Shown piece after piece: positions 8,969-17,258 of a stretch of 64,000 nt of DNA; position 1 is the stretch's first letter, and the number at the start of each line of letters is the position of its first letter. Origin of the DNA: Brenneria populi (GTDB lineage Bacteria; Pseudomonadota; Gammaproteobacteria; Enterobacterales; Enterobacteriaceae); assembly GCF_036016195.1 (NCBI RefSeq), contig NZ_JAYWTM010000007.1, forward strand, positions 1-64,000, read 5' to 3'. The position numbers and the translations under genes were made by a program. The notes beneath the pieces are model-generated. The model was not told the origin of the DNA. It ran no database searches and saw nothing but the letters and a program-made list of their open reading frames with translations.

Positions 8969-9778
8969 GTGCGAAAAAAAACATATGCGATGAGGTACGT
9001 TGCGGGACAACCTGCTGAACGTATCTTTCCCCCCGGAACAATGCATTATCCGGAGCAGGTGCCGGCGTCAGGGCCGCTGCTGCTGAAGGAAGATATTTTA
9101 CGCATTATGGTGTGGAATATCTTTAAACAGCAAAGAATGAACTGGCTTTCCGTGTTACAGAATTTCGGTAAAAACACGCAGCTGGTTTTACTTCAGGAAG
9201 CGCAAAGTTCACCGGAGCTGATTAACTTTGCCACCTCTAACTATCTTTCCGCCGACCAGGTGCCCGCCATCGTGCTGCCGCAGCACCCTTCCGGCGTGAT
9301 GACCTTGTCCGCAGCCCAGCCGATGTACTGCTGCCCTTTACGAGAAAAAGAGCCTTTACTGCGATTATCCAAATCGGCGCTGGTAACGGTGTATTCGCTG
9401 CCCGATGGCCGACAGCTGATGGTGGTGAATGTTCATGCGGTTAATTTCAGCTTTGGGGTGGATGTTTACAGCAAACAGCTTGAATCCATCGGCGAGCAGC
9501 TATTTTATCATCGTGGACCGGTGATTATGGCCGGGGATTTCAACGCCTGGAGCCAGCCTCGTATTAACGCGCTCTATCGCTTCGCGTTGCGGATGGATTT
9601 GCAGGAGGTCTGCTTCACTAATGATTTCCGCCGTAGGGTGTTCGGTCGTCCGTTGGATTTTGTGTTTTACCGTCAGTTAGCGGTCGGCCAATCTTCCATA
9701 CTGGAAACTCAGGCGTCGGATCATAATCCGTTGCTGGTAGAGTTTTTGCTCGACGGGAATAAAAAAACTGCCGTATAG
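8969..9778 (+). CDS. yafD: YafD, endonuclease/exonuclease/phosphatase-fold protein
   Basis: The protein is 269 aa and closely resembles E. coli YafD over its whole length (for example RYVAGQPAER near the N-terminus). It has EEP-superfamily motifs: a metal-ligand Glu in LLQEAQ, MAGDFNAW and the C-terminal SDHNPLLVEF. The biochemical role is not settled; YafD has been linked to stress sigma-factor control and survival in blood or serum. The start is GTG at 8969, chosen by alignment. It is the first backbone gene right of the cus insertion; the dkgB and yafC genes that lie here in E. coli are absent. Confidence 0.9.
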   Translation: MRKKTYAMRYVAGQPAERIFPPGTMHYPEQVPASGPLLLKEDILRIMVWNIFKQQRMNWLSVLQNFGKNTQLVLLQEAQSSPELINFATSNYLSADQVPAIVLPQHPSGVMTLSAAQPMYCCPLREKEPLLRLSKSALVTVYSLPDGRQLMVVNVHAVNFSFGVDVYSKQLESIGEQLFYHRGPVIMAGDFNAWSQPRINALYRFALRMDLQEVCFTNDFRRRVFGRPLDFVFYRQLAVGQSSILETQASDHNPLLVEFLLDGNKKTAV

Positions 9779-9790
9779 GCAGTTTTTTTA
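9761..9790. terminator. Bidirectional terminator between yafD and mltD
   Basis: The stem AAAAACTGCC / GGCAGTTTTT with a 5-base loop (9773-9777) has A-run and T-run ends, so it can act on both strands. It overlaps the yafD stop codon and serves the convergent mltD, which ends at 9801. Confidence 0.85.
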
Positions 9791-9800
9791 TATAACGCGG

Positions 9801-11177
9801 TTACGAATCTGGCCGGGCGTTTCTACTGACGTAGAGAGTCAGTCGATCGCCGGGCTGGATGCTGGCGTTTTTAATCACCGAATTCCAACGCATCACGTCG
9901 GCGATGTTTACGCCATGACGTTTGGCGATGCTGGAAAGAGAATCACCTTTACGAACCTGATAGGTGATAGACCCTTCTTTATCGCCGTCGTCAGATGCTT
10001 GAGCGACTTGCAAGGTTTGGCCCACTTTCAGCGCATGCGCGCTGCGCAGGTTATTCCAGTTTTGCAAATCTTTCGTGCTGACATTCAGCCGCGCGGCGAT
10101 CGTAGACAAGGTATCGCCAGGGCGAACCTTATACTGCGACTCCCGCGTTGATGATTGCGCCAGGCGCGTCGTCGGCTGAATGGCTTCGATATCGCCATCC
10201 GCCAGCGAGTCTTTCAACCGATCAACGTGAGCCTTCGGCACCATAATGTAATGCGGACCGTTTGGCGCGGTCACATTACGCTTATAGCCCGGGTTGTAGC
10301 TCTTCAGCTTATTCAGCGGCAGACCAGCCATCTCTGCTGCTTGCGTCAACTGCATCTGTTGTCCAAGGTCGACTCTGGCCAATGCTCGGCTTTCGTTCGG
10401 CTTGGGCAGGTTAAAGCCGTATTTTTTGCTATTCTTAAGAATATCGCTCAGGGCCAGCATTTTGGGAACATAGATTGACGTTTCGCGCGGCAACGCCAGC
10501 GCCCAAAAATCTGTTGATAGTCCTTTCGCTTTATTCGCTTTCATGGCTTTCATGACGCGGCCTTCACCGCTGTTATAAGCGGCGATGGTCAATAGCCAGT
10601 CGCCGTCAAACATGCTGTTAAGACGTTGCATCATATCCAGGGCTACGGTTGTCGACGCAACAACGTCGCGACGTCCGTCATACCACTGGTTTTGTTTCAA
10701 ACCATAATTACGCCCCGTGCCAGGGATTATCTGCCATAGCCCTGCGGCATTGGCGGATGATGTGGCGTGTGGGTCAAAAGCGCTCTCCACTATGGGTAGC
10801 AGTACCAGTTCCATCGGCATTTTACGCTGCTTAATCTGCTCGACAATCCAGTACATGTACGGCTCTGCCCGTAATGTTACATCGTGGAGATAGCTCTTAT
10901 TTTTTAAATAACGCATTTTTTGTTCGCGGATCCGGGCGTTATCCGGAACCTCCATCTTCAGCTCGTCGCCAATGAAGTTCCACAGATCTTGCTGCGCGAT
11001 GCTGTCATCATCCAGCCATCGCGCCGAGGTCTCTCGACCCTCTGCGTACTTTACTGCTTCACTTTGACTTGCCGAAGACAGACTCTGTGCATGCTGCTTC
11101 GGTTGGGAGGTATCGTAAGGCGGTACCTGGCAACCGGCCAGCAAGACTGAGGCGAGTATCATCGCTCTAGCCTTCAT
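9801..11177 (-). CDS. mltD: Membrane-bound lytic murein transglycosylase D
   Basis: MltD is an outer-membrane lipoprotein that cleaves peptidoglycan glycan strands to anhydromuropeptides. The protein is 458 aa (E. coli 452), with lipobox LLAGC (Cys 16). The SLT/goose-lysozyme-like domain carries the catalytic Glu in PIVESAFDP, then AAGLWQIIPGTGR and NSGEGRV. Two LysM peptidoglycan-binding repeats lie at the C-terminus (YKVRPGDTLSTIAARLNV and YQVRKGDSLSSIAKRHGV). It is next to gloB on the same strand, in the conserved order. Confidence 0.96.
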   Translation of the reverse strand: MKARAMILASVLLAGCQVPPYDTSQPKQHAQSLSSASQSEAVKYAEGRETSARWLDDDSIAQQDLWNFIGDELKMEVPDNARIREQKMRYLKNKSYLHDVTLRAEPYMYWIVEQIKQRKMPMELVLLPIVESAFDPHATSSANAAGLWQIIPGTGRNYGLKQNQWYDGRRDVVASTTVALDMMQRLNSMFDGDWLLTIAAYNSGEGRVMKAMKANKAKGLSTDFWALALPRETSIYVPKMLALSDILKNSKKYGFNLPKPNESRALARVDLGQQMQLTQAAEMAGLPLNKLKSYNPGYKRNVTAPNGPHYIMVPKAHVDRLKDSLADGDIEAIQPTTRLAQSSTRESQYKVRPGDTLSTIAARLNVSTKDLQNWNNLRSAHALKVGQTLQVAQASDDGDKEGSITYQVRKGDSLSSIAKRHGVNIADVMRWNSVIKNASIQPGDRLTLYVSRNARPDS

Positions 11178-11247
11178 ATGTAGGTCAATAGTTGCTTAAA
11201 AGACGAGCAATGATACTTTGATTAGAGGATTAGCACAACATAAACCT

Positions 11248-12003
11248 TCAGAAGCAGTCTTTCTTGCTGCGTAGCTGGGCAAAAACTTGCCAATTCTCTA
11301 TGCTTTGCGGTTCTTTTGATAGTTTCCTTTTTAAATCAATATCATGACATCTAAGAAAAAGGTTGATTTTTCGCTCCAGGCCCAGCATGGTGGGGAGAGT
11401 AGACTGTGATTTTTCGCGTATCTGACTGATCTTATGGAGATAAGCCTTAATAGTAGGCTCTTCCGGCCATATTGCATTAGAAAATTTTAAGTTTGAAAGG
11501 GTGTACTCATGCGCGCAGCAGATCAGGGTATCGTCGGGTAATTTTGATATTTTTTCTATTGAATCATACATTTGCTTGGGTGTTCCTTCAAAAATACGGC
11601 CGCACCCAGCGGAAAACAGCGTGTCTCCGCAAAAGAGAAAAGGATAAGAATAATAAGCGATATGCCCTGCCGTGTGTCCTGGAACGGCGAGTACAGAAAA
11701 GTCCGAATTTAGCAACGACAGCGTGTTTCCCTCGTCGATCACGTTTGTGGCGCCGCACTGCCGGGTTTCCCGTGGGCCAAAGACCGGCAGATTTTTATAG
11801 CGCGCGACGAGTTCCGCAACGCCGCCGACATGGTCGTGGTGATGATGCGTCAGCAAAATTGCTTCAGGCGTAAGCCGACGCTGAGCAAGCGCGTCCAATA
11901 CCGGCCGGGCCTCTCCGGGATCGACGATAACACAGCGGTTTTCTTTATTGCTCAGTAGCCAAATGTAGTTGTCCTGAAGCGCTGCAATACTGATAAGATT
12001 CAT
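11248..12003 (-). CDS. gloB: Hydroxyacylglutathione hydrolase (glyoxalase II)
   Basis: GloB hydrolyses S-D-lactoylglutathione to D-lactate and glutathione in cytosolic methylglyoxal detoxification. The protein is 251 aa, the usual length. It is a metallo-beta-lactamase fold with the binuclear metal motif THHHHDHVGG near residues 52-61, further ligands in PGHTAGH and CGDTLF, and the glutathione-site region CAHEYTLSNLKF. It is divergent from yafS with a 43-bp gap. Confidence 0.96.
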   Translation of the reverse strand: MNLISIAALQDNYIWLLSNKENRCVIVDPGEARPVLDALAQRRLTPEAILLTHHHHDHVGGVAELVARYKNLPVFGPRETRQCGATNVIDEGNTLSLLNSDFSVLAVPGHTAGHIAYYSYPFLFCGDTLFSAGCGRIFEGTPKQMYDSIEKISKLPDDTLICCAHEYTLSNLKFSNAIWPEEPTIKAYLHKISQIREKSQSTLPTMLGLERKINLFLRCHDIDLKRKLSKEPQSIENWQVFAQLRSKKDCF

Positions 12004-12046
12004 GGATTACCTCGTTTTGCTATCAGCCCGGGGAAGATAATAGAAC

Positions 12047-12760
12047 ATGAAGCCAGCACAAACACCCCAAACTGTCTTGAGCCCCGGTTCGTGGGACGAT
12101 ATTTCCTGGGGGAAATATTACCGCGAATCCCTTGAGCAGGCATTGTCGCCCTGGTGGCCGAAGCTATTCGGCTTTCATTTGCTGAAAATCGGGGCGTTGA
12201 GCGCGGCGATCGACACGCGGGAGTGTGCTATAGCGCATCAGGTCAATGTGGCGCCGGACGGCGATAACGTGCAGGTGATTGCCGATCTGCACCATTTGCC
12301 CTTTTCCGAGAAGTCGGTGGACGCCTGTTTGCTGGCGCATACCCTGTCTTATGCCGCCGATCCGCATCGTATTCTGCGCGAAGTGGATCGCGTGCTGATT
12401 GATGATGGTTGGTTGATATTAAGCAGCTTCAATCCGGTAAGTTTATTGGGGATCGCAAAGCTCATTCCCGGCTTAAATAAACGACAGCCCTATTGCAGCC
12501 GGATGTTCACCCAAATGCGCATCATCGACTGGCTCAGCCTGCTGAATTATGAGGTGGTGCATCTTGCCAGTCTTCAGGTCACGCCATGGCGTGAAAATAG
12601 GGGAAAATTGAACAAACATTTTCCCCTATTCGGGTGCCTGTCGCTGATTGTCGCGCGTAAGCGCACCATTCCTCTGAGCCTCACGCCGCTGCGCGCCCGG
12701 CGCTGTAAAGTTCCTTTGCGCCGTACGGTCGGCGTCACCAAGCTTTTCCGTAATCGGTAG
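12047..12760 (+). CDS. yafS: YafS, SAM-dependent methyltransferase-like protein
   Basis: The protein is 237 aa and resembles E. coli YafS throughout (MKPAQTPQTV start; YRESLEQAL; HLLKIGALSA). It has a class I methyltransferase fold with LPFSEKSVDACLLAHTL and a methyltransf_11-type core. The substrate is unknown. It is convergent with rnhA, the stops being 5 bp apart. Confidence 0.9.
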   Translation: MKPAQTPQTVLSPGSWDDISWGKYYRESLEQALSPWWPKLFGFHLLKIGALSAAIDTRECAIAHQVNVAPDGDNVQVIADLHHLPFSEKSVDACLLAHTLSYAADPHRILREVDRVLIDDGWLILSSFNPVSLLGIAKLIPGLNKRQPYCSRMFTQMRIIDWLSLLNYEVVHLASLQVTPWRENRGKLNKHFPLFGCLSLIVARKRTIPLSLTPLRARRCKVPLRRTVGVTKLFRNR

Positions 12761-12765
12761 CCTGA

Positions 12766-13233
12766 CTATTTCTCGGGATGATAACCGACGTCATCAAGGG
12801 TCGGCGCGCCGGCGGCGGCGCGGGCGAGTTCGTCGCAACGCTCATTCTCAGGGTGGCCCGCATGGCCTTTTACCCACTCCCAACGCAGGGTATGGGGTTG
12901 CATCGCCTGGTCTAAACGCTGCCAGAGATCGATATTTTTTACCGGCTTCTTGTCCGCGGTTTTCCAGCCGCGTTTTTTCCAGTTGTGGATCCAACTGGTG
13001 ATCCCCTGACGGACATATTGACTGTCGGTGCTTAGCACCACTTCACAAGGCGAGGTTAAGCTTTCAAGCGCGGCGATAGCCGCCATCAGTTCCATGCGAT
13101 TATTGGTGGTCAGCCGATAACCCGCGCTCAGGGGTTTTTCATGCTGTTTGTAGCGTAGCAGCGCGCCGTAACCGCCGGGGCCCGGATTGCCAAGACAAGA
13201 TCCGTCGGTGAAAATTTCTACCTGTTTAAGCAT
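12766..13233 (-). CDS. rnhA: Ribonuclease HI
   Basis: RnhA degrades the RNA strand of RNA-DNA hybrids. The protein is 155 aa, identical in length to E. coli. The catalytic acidic set is present: Asp in FTDGSCLGNPG, Glu in NRMELMAA, Asp in LSTDSQYV, and the last Asp in NERCDELARAAA. The start MLKQVEIFTDG at 13233 is chosen by alignment over an ATG 15 codons upstream that would run into the dnaQ promoter. It is divergent from dnaQ (56-bp gap), with overlapping promoters as in E. coli. Confidence 0.97.
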   Translation of the reverse strand: MLKQVEIFTDGSCLGNPGPGGYGALLRYKQHEKPLSAGYRLTTNNRMELMAAIAALESLTSPCEVVLSTDSQYVRQGITSWIHNWKKRGWKTADKKPVKNIDLWQRLDQAMQPHTLRWEWVKGHAGHPENERCDELARAAAGAPTLDDVGYHPEK

Positions 13234-13289
13234 CTCTGGTAGACTCTTCCTTAATGGTGAAAACGGCAAGTCTGACATAAACGAAAACG

Positions 13290-14027
13290 ATGAGCACTGA
13301 AATTACGCGACAAATCGTCCTGGATACGGAAACCACCGGTATGAACAAGCTGGGGGTGCACTACGAAGGGCACAAAATTATTGAAATTGGCGCTGTTGAG
13401 GTGATTAACCGTCGTCTTACCGGGCGACACTACCATGTGTATATCAAACCCGATCGTTTGGTCGATCCGGAAGCCTATCATGTACACGGCATCAGCGATG
13501 AGTTTCTGGCGGATAAGCCGACCTATGCGGATATTGCCGACGATTTTCTGGATTTTATCCGCGGCGCTGAATTGGTTATTCATAACGCGATGTTTGATAT
13601 CGGCTTTATGGATTACGAATTCCGTATGTTGCAGCGGGATATTCCCAAAACGGAAACCTTCTGCAAGATAACCGATAGTCTGTTGATGGCGCGTAAAATT
13701 TTCCCCGGCAAGCGGAATAATTTGGATGCGCTGTGCGATCGCTATCAGATAGACAATAGCAAACGAACGCTGCACGGCGCTTTGCTCGATGCCGAGATTC
13801 TGGCGGAAGTCTATCTGGCGATGACGGGCGGCCAGACATCGCTGGCGTTCTCGATGGAAGGTGAGGCGCGGCGGCAGGAAAACGCGAGCGAAAGCATACA
13901 GCGCATTACGCGCCCGGCTTCGGCGTTAAAGGTGCTATACGCGAACGACGAAGAGTTGCGGATGCATGAAAAGCGTCTGGATTTGATTACGAAAAAAAGC
14001 GGCGGTTGCCTGTGGCGTAATGAATAG
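13290..14027 (+). CDS. dnaQ: DNA polymerase III epsilon subunit (proofreading exonuclease)
   Basis: DnaQ is the 3'-5' proofreading subunit of the replicative polymerase. The protein is 245 aa (E. coli 243). The DEDDh motifs are intact: ExoI LDTETTGMN, ExoII HNAMFDIGFMDYEF and ExoIII HGALLDAEILAEVYL. The C-terminal segment that binds the alpha subunit ends in GGCLWRNE, as in E. coli. The next gene is tRNA-Asp. Confidence 0.97.
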   Translation: MSTEITRQIVLDTETTGMNKLGVHYEGHKIIEIGAVEVINRRLTGRHYHVYIKPDRLVDPEAYHVHGISDEFLADKPTYADIADDFLDFIRGAELVIHNAMFDIGFMDYEFRMLQRDIPKTETFCKITDSLLMARKIFPGKRNNLDALCDRYQIDNSKRTLHGALLDAEILAEVYLAMTGGQTSLAFSMEGEARRQENASESIQRITRPASALKVLYANDEELRMHEKRLDLITKKSGGCLWRNE

Positions 14028-14099
14028 TGCGGCGGCGGCGATAGAATAGACGCTCAGATGAAATTATGAACAAACAGAGTCGCTTAGTTATAAAAATCA

Positions 14100-14128
14100 T
14101 TGACGTAATAGTACCATCATCTTAGTAT
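14100..14128 (+). promoter_or_regulatory. Promoter of tRNA-Asp (aspV)
   Basis: TTGACG (14100-14105), a 17-bp spacer and TAGTAT (14123-14128) lie about 25 bp before the mature tRNA 5' end. This is a good sigma-70 promoter. Confidence 0.75.
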
Positions 14129-14153
14129 TCAACCCGCTCGATGAGCGCAGAGT

Positions 14154-14230
14154 GGAGCGGTAGTTCAGTTGGTTAGAATACCTGCCTGTCACGCAGGGGG
14201 TCGCGGGTTCGAGTCCCGTCCGTTCCGCCA
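14154..14230 (+). tRNA. aspV: tRNA-Asp (anticodon GTC)
   Basis: The gene is 77 nt with the acceptor pair GGAGCGG / CCGTTCC, D-arm, anticodon loop CTGTCAC giving GTC, T-loop GGTTCGAGTCC and an encoded CCA. It lies directly after dnaQ as aspV does in E. coli. It is an intact second tRNA-Asp, matching the fragment at 1-19. Confidence 0.97.
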
Positions 14231-14316
14231 CTTATCTATTCCGGGATGTTCCTATACATCTCTGGATGAATGAAAACCGTATCGCTGTCAAAGGCATACG
14301 GTTTTTTTTCGTCTCT
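14212..14316 (+). repeat. Long direct repeat, copy 2 (tRNA-Asp tail plus terminator)
   Basis: This is the second copy of the repeat described at 1-102, in the same orientation, 14.2 kb away. Confidence 0.8.
14273..14309 (+). terminator. Terminator of tRNA-Asp
   Basis: AAAACCGTAT (14273-14282) pairs with ATACGGTTTT (14296-14305), followed by further T. It has the same stem core as the terminator at 64-98, with a longer loop. Confidence 0.8.
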
Positions 14317-14394
14317 ATGATACCCTCTGCATATCGGGGTATCCGGCGCGAAATGGTCTACGCGCCGAAAAGAGAAATTTCGTAGGTCATTCTT

Positions 14395-14950
14395 ATGGCG
14401 CGCTATCCCTGCGTGCGACGCACCGTCACCTTGCCGCCGTCGCGGCACAAAACGCAAGACTCGCCGCGCGCGACCTGCACCTTGCGCCCAAGACGCTCAG
14501 CAAGCAGATCGCCCGCCTGGAACGGGCGCTGGGCGTCACGCTGTTCGAGCGCAACACTCGCAACCTGCGTATCACCGGCGAAGGCCGCGCCATCGCCGAG
14601 CGGGCGCGGGTCGCCCTGGCGGTGCTGGAAGAAGTGCAGGAACTGGCTGGCGACCGGCGGTAGCCGGGAACTGAGCGGCACCGTTCGCCTAACGGCGCCG
14701 ACTCGCTTTGGCCGTAAGTTCGTGGCCCCGGCGATCCACGATTTCTGCCGCCTGCATCCCCGAGTCTGCTTCGACCTGCGCCTGTCCGATCGGGGCAGGA
14801 TCTCTATAGCGGCGACCTGGACTTGGCCATTGGCATGGGATAACTGGCCGACTCGCGGCTGGTGCGCGTGCTGCCGGAATGGCAAGCCGCGCCCTCGAAG
14901 GTCAGCATCGTGCGGGCGCGGCGCGAACCCGTACCGCGCCGAGGGCGGTA
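14395..14950 (+). pseudogene. Broken LysR-family regulator
   Basis: Remnants of a LysR regulator run left to right in shifting frames. An N-terminal helix-turn-helix part (LAPKTLSKQIARLERALGV, LFERNTRNLRITGEGRAIA) ends at an in-frame TAG near 14661. Another frame then gives SGTVRLTAPTRFGRKFVAP and HPRVCFDLRLSD. After a further shift come DLYSGDLDLAIGMG, a TAA at about 14840 and ADSRLVRVLPEWQAAPS. At least two frameshifts and two stops mean it cannot give a working protein. It lies just right of the tRNA-Asp terminator and ends 30 bp before the convergent hydrolase gene. Confidence 0.85.
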
Positions 14951-14981
14951 AAGGGGCAAGCTGTTGCCCCGTACCTTCCCC

Positions 14982-15851
14982 TCATGCCGCGTTGGAAGCT
15001 TTGGGGAAAAATTCAAGCAAAAGGTCGAGCAATCGCCGGGGTTGTTCTTCGGGTATCCAATGGCCGCAACGCTCAATGGCCGCGGTTTGCACATTGTCGG
15101 CGAGCGGTTGCATGAGTCGGCCGACATTCTCTCCCATGCTGGAATTGCCGCCGATGGCCAGTACGGGCATGCGTAATTTCCGACGCGCGTTTTCCTGGTT
15201 GTTGACGGCGTCGATGGCGAAGGCGCGATAATGCTCGAAGCCGGCCCGCAGCGCGCCCGGCGCGCTTATACGATCCGCATATTCATCGAGCTCCTCGTCG
15301 GTGACGGCATAGGTGTCGTAAGCTTGCTGCCTGATGAAGTGAGCGAGAAACTTCTTCTCGCGCCCGGCGATGAGCGCTTCCGCGACCCCCGGCGCGCGGA
15401 AAAAGCCGAAGTGCCAAAGATGAGGAAATTGCGCCGTGTCGTGCAGTTTCTCCAGGCCGAGGCCGGGCAGTCCCGCTTCGAGGACGGCAAGTCGCCTAAC
15501 TTCGGCGGGGTAGGATGCGGCGTATTCGTAGGCGACCATCATGCCGATGTCGTGGCCGACGAGATTGATGACGCTGAAGCCGAGCTGATGCGCCAGCGCG
15601 CGAATATCCCCGGCTACGGTGCGTTTGTCATAGCCACTGCTCGGCTTGTCGGAATCGCCGAAGCCCCGCATATCGGGGGCGATCACAGTATAGTGTTGCG
15701 CCAGTTCAGGAAGCAGATGGCGCCATTCGCGCCAGCTCTGCGGCCAGCCATGGAGTAGGACGAGCGGTTCGCCTTCGCCTGCCGCGACATAATGCAGGCG
15801 AAGGCCGTTCACGACGGCGATGTGATGCGTGAGGTCGGTCTGTTTCAACAT
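14982..15851 (-). CDS. Alpha/beta hydrolase, epoxide-hydrolase-like
   Basis: The protein is 289 aa. The oxyanion motif is HGWPQSW. The nucleophile elbow GHDIGMMVAYEYA has Asp in the nucleophile position, as in epoxide hydrolases and haloalkane dehalogenases. The catalytic His is in ERCGHWIPEEQP, and a cap domain with Tyr-rich segments lies between. Asp rather than Ser argues against an ordinary esterase. AGGAG precedes the ATG. It probably forms an operon with the upstream flavin reductase gene at 15971-17026. The substrate is unknown. Confidence 0.85.
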   Translation of the reverse strand: MLKQTDLTHHIAVVNGLRLHYVAAGEGEPLVLLHGWPQSWREWRHLLPELAQHYTVIAPDMRGFGDSDKPSSGYDKRTVAGDIRALAHQLGFSVINLVGHDIGMMVAYEYAASYPAEVRRLAVLEAGLPGLGLEKLHDTAQFPHLWHFGFFRAPGVAEALIAGREKKFLAHFIRQQAYDTYAVTDEELDEYADRISAPGALRAGFEHYRAFAIDAVNNQENARRKLRMPVLAIGGNSSMGENVGRLMQPLADNVQTAAIERCGHWIPEEQPRRLLDLLLEFFPKASNAA

Positions 15852-15970
15852 GGAATATGCACTCCTGTATTTTATCGGGCGAACGCGTTGGCGCTGAACA
15901 TGTCGTCCCCGAATAGGGGACTTTCATGGATGCGCCTTCGCGCGGGTACTGACGGGGAGGGCCGTTTTCC

Positions 15971-17026
15971 CTAAAGCGTCGGATAGTCGGTATAGCCCTT
16001 GGCTCCGCCGCCGAAAAATGTTTCGCGATCGGCCTCGTTGAGCGGGGCGTTAGCCTTGAGCCGAGCGATGACGTCGGGGTTCGCAAGCACCATCTGACCG
16101 TAGGCTTCCATGTCGGCGAGACCCGATGCGACATCGCTGCCGATCTGGTCGCGCGGGCGGCCAGGACGGTTGACGATCAGCGTACCGGCGTACAGTCGGC
16201 GAATGTTCTCCAGCAACGCTTCATTGCCCTGGTGCATGATATGGAGATAGGCGAGGTTCAGTTTGTCGAGTTCGCCGACCAGATAATGATAGAGATCGGG
16301 ACCTTCCGGACCTTCGTCGATTCCCCACATCGTCGTGCCGGGCGATAAACGAATGGCTGTCTTGTCGGCGCCGATCTTGTCGCAAATGGCCGTCGCCACC
16401 TCAATGGCGAAGCGGGCGCGGTTCTCGATCGCGCCGCCATATTCGTCCGTACGGATATTGGCGCTTGGGGCGAAAAACTGCTGGATAAGATAGGCGTTTG
16501 CGCCGTGGATCTCGACGCCGTCTGCGCCGGCTTCGATCGCCCGCTGTGCCGCATAGGCGAAATCACTGACCGTCTGGCGCACTTCCTCAGCGGTCAGCGC
16601 GCGCGGCGTCGGGATATCCTGCATGCCCGTGGCCGTAAACATGCCGGTACCCGGCGCGATGGCGGACGGCGCGACGCCCTGACGATGATTCGGCTTGTTG
16701 TCGGGATGCGACATGCGCCCCGCGTGCATGAGCTGGATATAAATATGGCCGCCTTTGGCGTGCACGGCTTTCGTGACTTTGCTCCAACCTGCAACGTGGG
16801 CGTCGGCGTAGATGCCCGGCGTGGTGAGGTAGCCCTGCCCGTCGTCGGAAGGCTGGGCGCCTTCGCTGACGATCAGGCCGACGCCGGCGCGCTGCGAATA
16901 ATACTCGGCGGCGAGCGCGCCCGGCGTGCCGTCATCCTGGGCGCGTGAGCGGGTCATCGGCGCCATGACAAAACGGCTGGAAAGCGCGATGCCGCCGAGG
17001 GTAATGGTTTCGAACAGTTGGTACAT
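15971..17026 (-). CDS. Old yellow enzyme family flavin oxidoreductase (NemA-like)
   Basis: This FMN-dependent ene-reductase of 351 aa would reduce activated C=C bonds or nitro compounds using NAD(P)H. OYE signatures present are FVMAPMTRSRA, the substrate/FMN-site EIHGANAYLIQQFFAP, and SANIRTDEYGGAIENR. The C-terminus GYTDYPTL is typical of the NemA/XenB group. The start at 17026 has AGGGAG upstream; longer in-frame starts cut into the divergent LysR promoter. It is divergent from the LysR gene at 17259, its likely regulator. Confidence 0.9.
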   Translation of the reverse strand: MYQLFETITLGGIALSSRFVMAPMTRSRAQDDGTPGALAAEYYSQRAGVGLIVSEGAQPSDDGQGYLTTPGIYADAHVAGWSKVTKAVHAKGGHIYIQLMHAGRMSHPDNKPNHRQGVAPSAIAPGTGMFTATGMQDIPTPRALTAEEVRQTVSDFAYAAQRAIEAGADGVEIHGANAYLIQQFFAPSANIRTDEYGGAIENRARFAIEVATAICDKIGADKTAIRLSPGTTMWGIDEGPEGPDLYHYLVGELDKLNLAYLHIMHQGNEALLENIRRLYAGTLIVNRPGRPRDQIGSDVASGLADMEAYGQMVLANPDVIARLKANAPLNEADRETFFGGGAKGYTDYPTL

Positions 17027-17258
17027 GATGGGCTCCCTAGAAGTGAGAGGGTGGGGAATATACTGCGTATTCCTCTGGCCAGCATCGTTACGCCAGCCAA
17101 GCTGCGGTTGAGAACAGAGTATTGCTTTTATTTTTATTGGAATAAACAGTGCGTTATGGATATCATTGTTCCATTTTTGGAGCGGTTGAACCTGTGCCTG
17201 GGCGCCATGAAACGGCCTTAGCCGCGTTACGGGAACGGAACCGGCAGAGAACATCGGT

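Noticed and set aside
1..14230. A tRNA-borne genomic island bounded by att repeats
   Set aside because: Both ends are native tRNA-Asp loci in E. coli-like order, most genes between them are backbone genes, and no integrase is present.
17027..17254. Extended start of the old yellow enzyme gene
   Set aside because: The extra 76 residues have no family match and would cover the divergent LysR promoter; AGGGAG supports 17026.
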